This document shows, one piece after another, positions 30,190-41,000 of a stretch of 64,000 nucleotides of DNA. Within the stretch, counting starts at the first letter, position 1. Every line of letters starts with the position of its first letter. Position numbers and translations under genes: made by a program. This DNA comes from Mesostigma viride (Eukaryota > Streptophyta > Mesostigmatophyceae > Mesostigmatales > Mesostigmataceae), in assembly GCA_009746045.1 (NCBI GenBank), contig RPFO01000164.1, positions 3,791,740 to 3,855,739 on the forward strand, written 5' to 3'. The notes beneath the pieces are model-generated. The model worked only from the letters and a program-made list of their open reading frames with translations, did no database searches and was not told the origin of the DNA.

Positions 30190-33130
30190 TCTGCGTGGTA
30201 AGTGTCATAAAGTTGATTAGTCCCTTGGTCCCTCACTTGCTCCTTGCTTCCTTGCATGCTTGCTTGCTTGCTGAGTTTGATGAACCCCTTGCTTCCTTGC
30301 ATGCTTGTTTCCGTCTTTGCCTGCTTGCTTGCTTCTTTGCGTGGTTGCTTTCTTCCTTGATTAGGCCCTTGCTTCGTTGTACAGTCGCTTGCTGAATTTG
30401 ATTAGTTCCTTGCTTTCTTCCCTTGCTTCATTGCATGCGTGCTTCCTGAGTGTAATTTGTCCCTTGCTTCCTTGGTTAGTCCAATGCTTCCTTTGTAAGC
30501 CACTCTTCCTTGCATGCTTGCTGAATGTAATTAGTGCCTTGCTTCCTTTGTTGGGCCCTTGCTTCCTTTGTTAGCCACTCTCTTCCTTGCGCGCATATAC
30601 GCTTGCTTGCTGAATGTAATTCGTCCCGCTTCCTTTGTTAGGCCGTTGCTACCTTTGTTAGCCACTCTTCCTGGCATGCTTGCAATTGCTTGCTTGCTGA
30701 ATTTAATTAGTGCCTTGCTTCCTTTGTTAGACCCTTGCTTGACCTTTGTTAGTCCCTTGCTTCCTTTATTAGCCACTCTTCCTTGCATGCTTGCAAGTGC
30801 TTGCTTGCTGAATTTAATTAGTGCCTTGCTTCCTTTGTTAGACCCTTGCTTGACCTTTGTTAGTCCCTTGCTTCCTTTGTTAGCCACTCTTCCTTGCATG
30901 CTTGCAATTGCTTGCTTGCCTAATTTAATTAGTGCCTTGCTTCCTTTGTTAGACCCTTGCTTGACCTTTGTTAGTCCCTTGCTTCCTTTGTCAGTCCCTT
31001 GCTTCCTTTGTTACCCACTCTTCCTTCAATGCTTGCAATTGCTTGCTTGCTGAATTTCACTAGTGCCTTGCTTCCTTTGTTGGGCCCTTGCTTCCTTTGT
31101 TAGCCACTCTCTTCCTTGCGCGCATATACGCTTGCTTGCTGAATGTAATTCGTCCCGCTTCCTTTGTTAGGCCGTTGCTACCTTTGTTAGCCACTCTTCC
31201 TTGAATGCTTGCAATTGCTTGCTTGCTGAATTTAATTAGTGCCTTGCTTCCTTTGTTAGACCCTTGCTTGACCTTTGTTAGTCCCTTGCTTCCTTTATTA
31301 GCCACTCTTCCTTGCATGCTTGCAAGTGCTTGCTTGCTGAATTTAATTAGTGCCTTGCTTCCTTTGTTAGACCCTTGCTTGACCTTTGTTAGTCCCTTGC
31401 TTCCTTTGTTAGCCACTCTTCCTTGCATGCTTGCAATTGCTTGCTTGCCTAATTTAATTAGTGCCTTGCTTCCTTTGTTAGACCCTTGCTTGACCTTTGT
31501 TAGTCCCTTGCTTCCTTTGTCAGTCCCTTGCTTCCTTTGTTACCCACTCTTCCTTCAATGCTTGCAATTGCTTGCTTGCTGAATTTCACTAGTGCCTTGC
31601 TTCCTTTGTTAGACCCTTGCTTGACCTTTGTTAGTCCCTTGCTTCCTTTGTTAGCCACTCTTCCTTGCATGCCTCCAGTTGCTTGCTTGCTGAATATAAT
31701 TAGTCCCTTGCTTCCTTTGATACGACCTTGCCTACTTGGTTAGGCCGTTGCTTCCCTGCATGCTAGAGAACTTCTTGAATTGAAACAGACCCCTGTTAAG
31801 TGAGACAACTAACTTGTTGATTAGTCCTTGCTGCCTCTTGCTTCCTTGGTTAGGCCCTTGCTTCCTTTGCTAGGCCCTTGCTTCCTTGGTTAGCCACTCT
31901 CTTCCTTGCGCGCATGTACGCGTGCTTGCTGAATTTAATTCGTGCCTTGCTTCCTTTGTTAGTTCCTTGCTTCCTTTGTTAGCCACTCTCTTGAATGCTT
32001 GCAATTACTTGCTTGCTGAATTTAATTCAGTCCCTTGCTTCCTTTGTTAGCCACTCTTCCTTGCATGCTTGACGTGGGCGACAAAGCTCTTGAGGAAAAC
32101 GTAGTTGCTTAGTTCCAAAAGGGTAAGTTATTCAGACCCTCTCTCCCATGCATGCTTGGTTGCTGAATTTAACTAGTAGGCCCTTGCTTCCTTTGTTAGC
32201 CACTCTCTTCCTTGAATGCTTGCCATTACTTGCTTGCTGAATTTAATTCAATCCCTTGCTTCCTTTCTTAGGCGCTTGCTTCCCTTGTTAGGCCCTTGCT
32301 TCCTTTGCTAGGTCCTTGCTTCCTTTGCTAGGCCCTTGCTTCCTTTGTTAGCCTCTCTCTTCCTTGAATGCTTGCAATTATACTTGCTTGTTGAATTTAA
32401 TTCAGTCCCTCGCTTCCTTTGTTAGGCACTTGCTTCCTTTGTTAGGCACTTGCTTCCTTTGTTAGCCACTCCCCCTTGCATGCTTGCAATTGCTTGCTTG
32501 CTGAATCTAGTTAGTCCCTTACTTCCTTGGTTACTAAGGCCCTTGCTTCCTTTGTTAGCCACTCTCTTCCTTGAATGCTTGCCATTACTTGCTTGCTGAA
32601 TTTAATCTATTCCCTTGCTTCCTTTGTAAGGCCCTTGCTTCCTTTGTTAGGCCCTTGCTTCCTTTGTTAGCCACTCTTCCTTGCATGCTTGCAATTGCTT
32701 GCTTGCTGAATCTAATTAGTCCCTTGCTTCCTTTTTTAGGCCCTTGCTTCCTTTGTTGGCCACTCACTTCCTTGCGCGCGCATGTACCCCTGCTGAATTT
32801 AATTAGTCCCTCACGTCCTTTGTTAGGCCCTTGCTTGACCTTTGTTAGGCCCTTGCTTCCTTTGTTAGCCACTCTCTTCCTTTCCGCGCATGTACGCTTG
32901 CTTGCTGAATTTTATTAATTAGTCCCTTGCTTCCTTTGATACGACCTTGCCTACTTGGTTAGGCCGTTGCTTCCCTGCATGCTAGAGAACTTCATGAATT
33001 GAAACAGACCCCTGTTAAGTGAGACAACTAACTTGTTGATTAGTCCTTGCTGCCTCGCGTGGTTGCTTGCTGCATTCCATTGTCCCTTGTTTCCTCGGTT
33101 AGTCCGGCCTTGCTTCCTTGCATGCTTGCT
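30190..33130. repeat. Low-complexity minisatellite in the CACTA-like element
   Basis: Words such as CTTGCTTCCTTTGTTAG, GCCACTCTTCCTTGCATG and TTGCTTGCTGAATTTAATTAG recur with variable spacing. A larger unit of about 529 bp is duplicated in tandem (about 30534-31062 and 31063-31591). A block near 31706-31837 recurs at 32925-33055. Reading frames on both strands exist only because of the repeats. Confidence 0.8.
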
Positions 33131-33634
33131 TCGTGAATTTAATCAGCCGTGATTGACTTGCTCGCTTAATTAATCCATGGGTTCCCTTACCTGTTGTGTC
33201 ACTTAAATGGTGTACTAATTTGAAGCTTGCTTGTTGCGATGTGGACGTGTCATCCGTTGAATGGCGGTTGCAGATGCACTGAAGAAGTGATCTTTTGCAA
33301 GAAGCTTATGAGCCATCAAGCATCGGGCAGGACACATAGAAAAAGCTTGGAGACCATTCTACCTAGATAGAGTTAGTTACTTATTCTACATCATGATGAC
33401 GCCCACCGCGCATCGGTAATACCATGATGAGCTTGATTTCCTTCACTATCTGCAATGCATTTTTAAGTCTAGCTAGCAAGTGTGTGATTCTTGCATCGTA
33501 TTCGTTGATCTTTATGGTCACTTTTAATGAAATTGGCATTGCATGAACAAGTTCATGATGATCATGATGATCATCAACATGATTGTAATTAATTGATATT
33601 TACCATTAATCAATGCATATATAAAATCTGTGAA

Positions 33635-33900
33635 CAGGGGGTGAATATAGATTCACCCCCTTTTTATAGGGGTGAAAAAGGGGTGAAAAACATTCACCCC
33701 CAAATTAGCCCCTTTTTATAGGGGAGAATAGGGGGTGAAAAAGGGGTGAAAATTTCACCCCCAAAAATTAGCCGGTGATTAGCCTCAAAATTAGCCGCTA
33801 AAAAGGGGTGAAAAAGGGGTGAATACAACTTTACCCCCTTTTTAGCGGGGGTGAAAAGGGGCTAATATTTCACCCCCTTTTCACCCCTTTTTCACCCAAG
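33635..33900. repeat. Right subterminal repeat cluster of the CACTA-like element
   Basis: GGGGTGAAAAAGGGGTGAAA and TTCACCCCC words alternate, with TTAGCCCC variants. The cluster mirrors 28440-28680 and ends 10-15 bp before the inverted repeat. Confidence 0.65.
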
Positions 33901-34404
33901 TTGGAGCCCAGAGTGCTCTGCCGGGGAGGCACCGGCGGCCGCTGGAGGAGGGGTGCGCCGGGGGACCTCGAGGTGGTGAGGAGGAGACGGAAACAAGGAG
34001 AGAAAACGTGTTAGTAAGTCATCGCGGCTGGCTACCTTTGCATCTAGGGGGAGCTGAGATGTTAAAGCCACATTACATCCTTGTCCATGTAATGTCGGCT
34101 GGTGTTGTAAAAGGTGTCTGGGCGATTTCCAATCACCATGTGTGGCACGGACTATTCCATAGCGGTCCCAGCGCCTGTTAAAGGGTTTTCCTTGTTGTAG
34201 GAGACTAGGCCCCGGGGTAACTACTGGCCCATCCAAAGGGGCTGGCCCGTGCCAGCGCCACATTGCCAATGGGTGTTCGTATCCTGGCCTTGCCTCGCTA
34301 TAAAACAGCCATGGGAGGGAGGCCGTCACTGAAAACAGTGTGGCTACAGGGCCGGGTTTGCACCTTGCAAGCCGGGCGCCTGTTGGCCGCACCGTTTCAG
34401 TGAC

Positions 34405-34516
34405 GGCTCGCCACTATAGATTCCGGTGAAATGGGTGTGAGTTTACCACTATAGATTCTCTGCTGCCCATGTGCGGAGTTTGACACAACAACAACAACAA
34501 CAACAACAACAACTCG
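34405..34516 (+). mobile_element. LINE 3' end with (CAA)n tail, plus strand
   Basis: The segment CCACTATAGATTCTCTGCTG followed by CCCATG and a (CAA)n run is the 3' end of the same LINE family that ends, inverted, at 21340-21400. The two 3' ends therefore face outward on both sides of the large minus-strand LINE. It is either a separate short insertion or the product of an inversion. Confidence 0.5.
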
Positions 34517-34901
34517 TCGCTACCGTATCTCGGTGCTGGAGAATAGGGTTCCGACAAATCGCATAAAAATCTAGTTAAACAAGAAAGTCCGTTTATACGG
34601 CAGTATACTTGGAAGTACGCTAGCGACCGGGCGCCCCATGCCGCCGACCTGGCATTGCCTGGGCGTGCAATATAGAGTGGGCGAGCTGCCACTAGTGCTA
34701 TTTAATAGCACGGTAGTGCAATTGGCCATGGCGGCGAGCACATTGGGTTCTGTGCAGCCACGGAAGCCGTGGGGAAAATGTCGCTACAATAGGTTGTAAG
34801 GAATTGTGACTACCGGTTACTGCTGATTCTGGACTGAAGGCCTGCGTTATCACGTCGTGGGCCTGCGTTTTGGTTTTGTCACGTGCTTTTGATAGAAAAA
34901 A
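34517..34901 (+). other. 5' flank and probable 5'UTR of the importin gene
   Basis: No repeat or reading frame of note. The A-rich GATAGAAAAAA immediately precedes the start codon at 34902. No promoter element can be named with confidence. Confidence 0.35.
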
Positions 34902-35003
34902 ATGGCTGTCATGGTGGATGCCGCCATGCTTTGCTCGGTCCTGCAAAATGCTCTCAGCACCAACAAGGAGGAACGGAAGGCCGGAGAGTTGCAGCTAGAC
35001 CAA
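34902..35003 (+). CDS. Importin exon 1
   Basis: 34 codons from ATG to Gln of QLDQ, then donor GTAGGT. The ATG is the first in frame, follows an A-rich leader, and the N-terminal helix VLQNALSTNKEERKAGE fits the family. Phase 0. Confidence 0.85.
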
Positions 35004-38000
35004 GTAGGTATCTCATTTGCAACACCTTTCTCTGCTTGTCGAGGGCCTAACTGGCGCCTTAACTGGCGCCTGCCTAGCGGGAGCCGTCGTCGAATTTCCG
35101 ACCCAGGCGCTATCCAAGGCATACGCAATAGCCTTATGCTTGATATATTCTTGCCGTGATTTATTTTCAGCCTGCTCGCTTCCCCTACCAGTGTATTGTC
35201 CACCCACGCCCGTATTCCTTTGAATCTGTTCTTTCTTTATCCCCCTCTATTATCCCTGCGTCGCGAGCGACCGCAAAGTTGACTAGCCACGTTATATCTC
35301 CGGGCATATTACCGTACATCACAACACGTCAACGTGCGGGCCGACAAGCAGGCATGCAGCCAGGATGACTCTTTGAATACAGCTTGGCTCGCAAACTGTC
35401 CGTTTAATTGCTCTGGTTGATGGCCCGCGCCCCTAACGCCCTCAGCATCCAAGTGCCCCGCCCACGTACTGATGTAACATCATCCCCCTCTTCCTCCTTT
35501 CCATTCCCCATGCTCCCGACCCTTTCTATTCCCATCACCCCTGACTGGCCCTCACCCCAACAATTGCCAGCCAGTCTCTGCCACCATGGCATGCTGACTA
35601 CTAGCACATGCACCAATCATACTCGATGCTAGGATTATATTAATTGCGCCCTTTCTTTTTTAATGATAACCTTGTCAAGGCACACGCTCTTCTCAATACT
35701 ACCCTCCTGCATACCTGTGCCTGTCCTTTACGCAGTGACTTTTGTTGTGTATTAGCATCTTTTGGACTTTGTAGGGGTCTAAGTAAAAACGCCCAAGTCC
35801 TGAAAAATCCTGAAGTCCAAAACACATTCGCTAAAAATCCCCCCAACTCCTCCTTTGCCTGACCTTTTCTTGGGGGGGGTGGGGGGCGGGGGGGGGGAGT
35901 GTACTACCGGCCGCCACTGGCGTCGGGCGATCCAAGAATCTATCCTCTCAAGCATCTCGGGTATCACACGAGCAGCAGTTCTACTGTCAACGCCCAAACA
36001 TCGCCCAGCCCTTACTGGGGTTTACGACCGATCCAACAGCTTGAATAACAGGACTAGGCGGCATTATATCCATCGCCCAGCCTTTACTGGGGTTTACGAC
36101 CGATCCAACAGCTTGAATAACAGGACTAGGCGGCATTATATCCATCGCCCAGCCCTTACTGGGGTTTACGACCGATCCAACAGCTTGAATAACAGGACTA
36201 GGCGGCATTATATCCATCGCCCAGCCTTTACTGGGGTTTACGACCGATCCAACAGCTTGAATAACAGGACTAGGCGGCATTATTTCCCTGTCTGAAGGCC
36301 TGGGGACTTAGCCTCCTTCTCTTTCTCCCGGTCATGGGTAACTTCGCAAGAATAAATAAACTGTAGTGTTTGCCATGTGACTTCAGTACAGCCTTCTGCT
36401 TAAGTGTGCCTGTCCTTGTCAGTGCCATCTTCCCAACACATCTGCCCTTCATTGCGCGACACTGCTTTGTTAAGACATGCGCCATCCCTCTCTCAACACT
36501 ACCCTCTGAGCACAAGCACCCCAGCCTGTCAGCACAAACCACCTGGCTCGCCATATAACTCTGCTGGTGTAGTTGTTCTGGTTCGTTTTACAATCACAAT
36601 CCGCTCACATATGAAGCAGCTACCGGGCCACATGGTCAGCATGCTGCCTTTTGATACTCCCTCCACAGCACGCGCCCCTTTGCTGAAACCACCTGGTTGC
36701 CCGTATGATACCATCCCCCCCCCCCCCCCCCCCCAGATGAAGCACCTGCCGGGCCACATGGGCAGCATGCTGCAGGTGATCGCGTCGGCCCAGATCGAGC
36801 CGGGTGTGCGCCAGTTCTGCGCCATCTACCTCAAGAACATGGTGCACAAAGACTGGGGCCCGAGGGAAGGTGAGCTCCCTTTATCGTTCTTCCTTGATGG
36901 TGGCGCCACCGTTCTCACAAGGACTGGGCTGTGAGGGAAGGTGGGCAAGCCTGCCCTCTTAGGCATGAAGGGAAGTGCCCATGGCTTTGTCTGGCCTCTA
37001 GTTCTTGGTCACATAGGGGCATGGTTGCCACGTCGCTCGGACCACGTGCGCTAGCAGAAAGCTCGTAACCCCAAGCAGTTTTACTTGCAACTCTACCTGG
37101 TTGAGACAGGGCCTGAGGGAGGCAACTTGGGGACCGGAAATGGCAGGTTGCGCGAATCGATCACCTCCCAGAGGGCGAACTCCCAACGTATGCGCATACT
37201 ACCACATGGACGCATACGTGCGTGTGCGTACGTATACGTGTATTTTGTGTGCCCAGGCTGTGATTGCGTGTCTGAGTGGCTGAGGTCCTCGGATCACGGT
37301 GTAAGCTCACGCGGCACACCCCGTCGCTTCTTACACTCCGTCCTGCACTCAAGAGTATGCATCGACGTGGGTGGCTGCTGGCCTGTCATCTGTCCCCCCC
37401 CAAAAGGATATGGGTGGGGTGGGGTGGGGTGGAGTGGGGCGGGGGGGGACAGGGTAGGGCGGGGCGGGGCGGGGCGGGGCAGGTTATGTTGGCCTTGGTT
37501 GCTATGTGTTGCGATGGGTTGTATGGAATCGCATTGTGATGTGTGTCCATTGACTGCCAGTCTTTTTTCCCCTTGAATTATGTTTTCCCCTTCACGTATC
37601 GAATGCTTTTGAATGCTTTTCGCTCTCTCACACGGGTTTGTTTGCCCCCATGCACCCCCTGTGTCCTCCCCGGATCTCGCTTGCAGTCGAGGACACACAG
37701 CCCTCGCGCTTCCTCCCCGAGGAGAAGCAGATCCTTCGGGACAACTTGGTGGAGGCCATCATCCATACCCCACACGAGATCCGGTGCGCGCTTGCCTCAA
37801 GTGGGACCGATACCATCCACATGCACCGTGTGCAGCATCTGGCACCATGTTATATGCACAGTGTGCGGCATCTCGGAGAATACTGAGGTGTCTCATGATT
37901 AGACACAAGTTGCCGACCGCTTGGGTCTAGGAGGAAATTTCTGTAGCTGCTCATGGTGGCCCTTTCCTACTGCCCCCTTTTTTCCGCCTATGCCCCACCT

Positions 38001-41000
38001 TCTGCTTTCATCCCCCGATTCCTCACACGCCTTCATGCCCCCCCCACCACCCTGCTCCTGTCCTTCTCCCCCCTGCCCCTTCTCCACTTCCCCCCTTTCT
38101 CCCCCCCCCCCTTCCCCCCCCAATAAACAGCTCCCAGCTGGGTGAGTGCATGCGTATGCTGGTGATGTCTGACTTTCCCGAGAGCTGGCCGGGCCTGCCG
38201 GTCCAGATCGACGGCCACTTGCGGTCACAGGACCACAACCGGACGTACGCTGCGCTGTTGGCGCTGCGCCTGCTCAGCCGCAAATACGAGTGAGTGGAAA
38301 ACGGGCGAAAAGATCAATCATTTTTGAAAGCTGTCAGAGGAGGAAGTTACAAATATATCAATTGCTCGGCTAGGGCAGATTGGCAAATATTGGTTAGTGA
38401 GCGGTGCGATCTTAACAATTATTGGGAGGAAGATCGATGAGACAATTTTGTCAAGAAGAGGATGGAAGTACGAATAGATAGTTTTTTCTAGTGCAAGTGT
38501 GATGGTGTGGATTGTGGCATACGCCCATATCGGGAGTCCAAAAGCTTCTATTGCACCGTTGGATGGCAGGTGCGGGCAAATGTGCAGCCCTCAGCTGGGG
38601 TTTGCAAACTACACACAGTCGAACTGTTGAAGATTGGCTTTGATTGATGGCCCTTGGCGCTGCCAAGCGCATCCCTCCCCCCCCGCCCCGGTTCCCCCTC
38701 CACTGGATTTCTGGCGCCTAAAACAGGAAAATATAATATCCCACATGTGCGGATGTCGCAGAGTGATTTTTGTATCAAATAAGGTACCAAGGCACACCAC
38801 CCCCTTGCTCGGGCATTCCTGATCAGGTTTTGCCTCCAAAATGACCCCAACGGTCCTGCACCATCCCACTGTCCTGTGTCATGTGCCTTGTGGCAGGTTC
38901 AAAGACGAGGAGGAGCGGGGACCGATGCGGCCGATCGTGAACGCCTTCTTCCCCATTATCCTCCAAATGGCAGAGGCGCTGCTGCAGGTGCGGCAGCAAG
39001 GCCACCGAGCCAAGTAGCCAGTGGGATATGAGATAATGGGATATGACCGTGGGGTATAATATATTAACCGGTGGGGTATAACTGTGGGGTATAATATATT
39101 AACCAGTGGGATATGTGATAATGGGATATAACCGTGGGGTATAATATATTAACCAGTGGGATATGTGATAATGGGGTATAACTGTGGGGTATAATATATT
39201 AACCAGTGGGATATGTGATAATGGGATATAACTGTGGGGTATAATATATTAACCAGTGGGATATGTGATAATGGGATATAACCGTGGGGTATAATATATT
39301 AACCGGTGGGATATGTGATAATGGGATATAACTGTGGGGTATAATATATTAACCGGTGGGATATGTGATAATGGGATATAACCGTGGGGTATAATATATT
39401 AACCGGTGGGATATGTGATAATGGGGTATAACTGTGGGGTATAATATATTAACCAGTGGGATATGTGATAATGGGATATAACTGTGGGGTATAATATATT
39501 AACCAGTGGGATATGTGATAATGGGGTATAACCGTGGGGTATAATATATTAACCAGTGGGATATGTGATAATGGGATATAACTGTGGGGTATAATATATT
39601 AACCAGTGGGATATGTGATAATGGGGTATAACTGTGGGGTATAATATATCAACCAGTGGGATATGTGATAATGGGATATAACTGTGGGGTATAATATATC
39701 AACCGGTGGGATATGTGATAATGGGATATAACCGTGGGGTATAATATATTAACCAGTGGGATATGTGATAATGGGATATAACTGTGGGGTATAATATATT
39801 AACCAGTGGGATATGTGATAATGGGGTATAACTGTGGGGTATAATATATTAACCAGTGGGATATGTGATAATGGGATATAACCGTGGGGTATAATATATT
39901 AACCGGTGGGATATGTGATAATGGGATATAACTGTGGGGTATAATATATTAACCGGTGGGATATGTGATAATGGGGTATAACCGTGGGGTATAATATATT
40001 AACCAGTGGGATATGTGATAATGGGATATAACTGTGGGGTATAATATATTAACCAGTGGGATATGTGATAATGGGATATAACTGTGGGGTATAATATATT
40101 AACCGGTGGGATATGTGATAATGGGATATAACCGTGGGGTATAATATATTAACCAGTGGGATATGTGATAATGGGGTATAACTGTGGGGTATAATATATT
40201 AACCAGTGGGATATGTGATAATGGGGTATAACTGTGGGGTATAATATATTAACCGGTGGGATATGTGATAATGGGATATAACTGTGGGGTATAATATATT
40301 AACCAGTGGGATATGTGATAATGGGATATAACCGTGGGGTATAATATATTAACCGGTGGGATATGTGATAATGGGTATAACCGTGGGGTATAATATATTA
40401 ACCAGTGGGATATGTGATAATGGGATATAACTGTGGGGTATAATATATTAACCGTGGGATATGTGATAATGGGGTATAACTGTGGGGTATAATATATTAA
40501 CCGGTGGGATATGTGATAATGGGATATAACTGTGGGGTATAATATATTAACCGGTGGGATATGTGATAATGGGATATAACTGTGGGGTATAATATATTAA
40601 CCGGTGGGATATGTGATAATGGGATATAACTGTGGGGTATAATATATTAACCGGTGGGATATGTGATAATGGGATATAACTGTGGGGTATAATATATTAA
40701 CCGGTGGGATATGTGATAATGGGATATACCGTGGGGTATAATATATTAACCGGTGGGATATGTGATAATGGGATATAACTGTGGGGTATAATATATTAAC
40801 CGGTGGGATATGTGATAATGGGATATAACCGTGGGGTATAATATATTAACCGGTGGGATATGTGATAATGGGATATAACTGTGGGGTATAATATATTAAC
40901 CGGTGGGATATGTGATAATGGGATATAACCGTGGGGTATAATATATTAACCAGTGGGATATGTGATAATGGGATATAACTGTGGGGTATAATATATTAAC

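Larger units (their letters stand above)
28428..33915. mobile_element. CACTA/EnSpm-like element, non-autonomous, 5.49 kb
   Basis: The inverted ends are CACTCTGGGCTCCAAC and its complement, flanked by CTC at 28425-28427 and 33916-33918. CACT...AGTG ends, a 3-bp duplication and dense subterminal repeats in both orientations are hallmarks of the CACTA superfamily. The subterminal word is AAAAAGGGGTGAAA and its complement. No transposase is recognisable; the middle is filled by a low-complexity minisatellite. The segment 28680-30180 and the segment 33130-33630 show no gene. Confidence 0.75.
28281..34392 (-). pseudogene. LINE ORF1, split by a CACTA-like element
   Basis: The first part (34392-33916) begins MRPTGARLARCKPGP and ends ...GASPAE. 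The second part (28424-28281) continues ADAEPTQDN... to TGKRRDRDP and a stop at 28281. Removing the insert with one copy of the 3-bp duplication keeps the frame open across the junction. It has no motif I recognise; it is Pro/Ala rich toward the end with a basic tail. The 5' start is uncertain because the LINE may be 5' truncated near 34400. Confidence 0.6.
21339..34400 (-). mobile_element. Large APE-type LINE, degenerate, with two nested insertions
   Basis: Minus-strand order: ORF1 (34392 down to 28281, split by a CACTA-like element), ORF2 (28239 down to about 22198, split by a 1.74-kb element), then a 3'UTR ending in a (CAA)n tail (seen as GTT repeats at 21340-21362). ORF2 has an AP-type endonuclease, a reverse transcriptase and a zinc-knuckle-like C-terminus, the layout of L1/Tx1-group LINEs. 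Without the insertions the element is about 5.8 kb. Frameshifts in the second half of ORF2 show it is inactive. Confidence 0.75.

Noticed and set aside
30195..32918. Long Leu/Pro- or Lys/Gly-rich reading frames on both strands
   Set aside because: They follow the minisatellite period and occur in duplicate (the 122-residue frames at 30531 and 31060 are near identical). There is no start context, domain or independent support.
35855..36295. Repeat protein of 24-residue units in intron 1
   Set aside because: It is an in-frame reading of a 72-bp tandem repeat with parallel frames on the other strand; no evidence of translation.
39013..39018. GTAG as the donor of importin exon 5
   Set aside because: It would end the exon out of phase with exon 6; GTGCGG at 38988 keeps phase 0 and the conserved ALLQ end.
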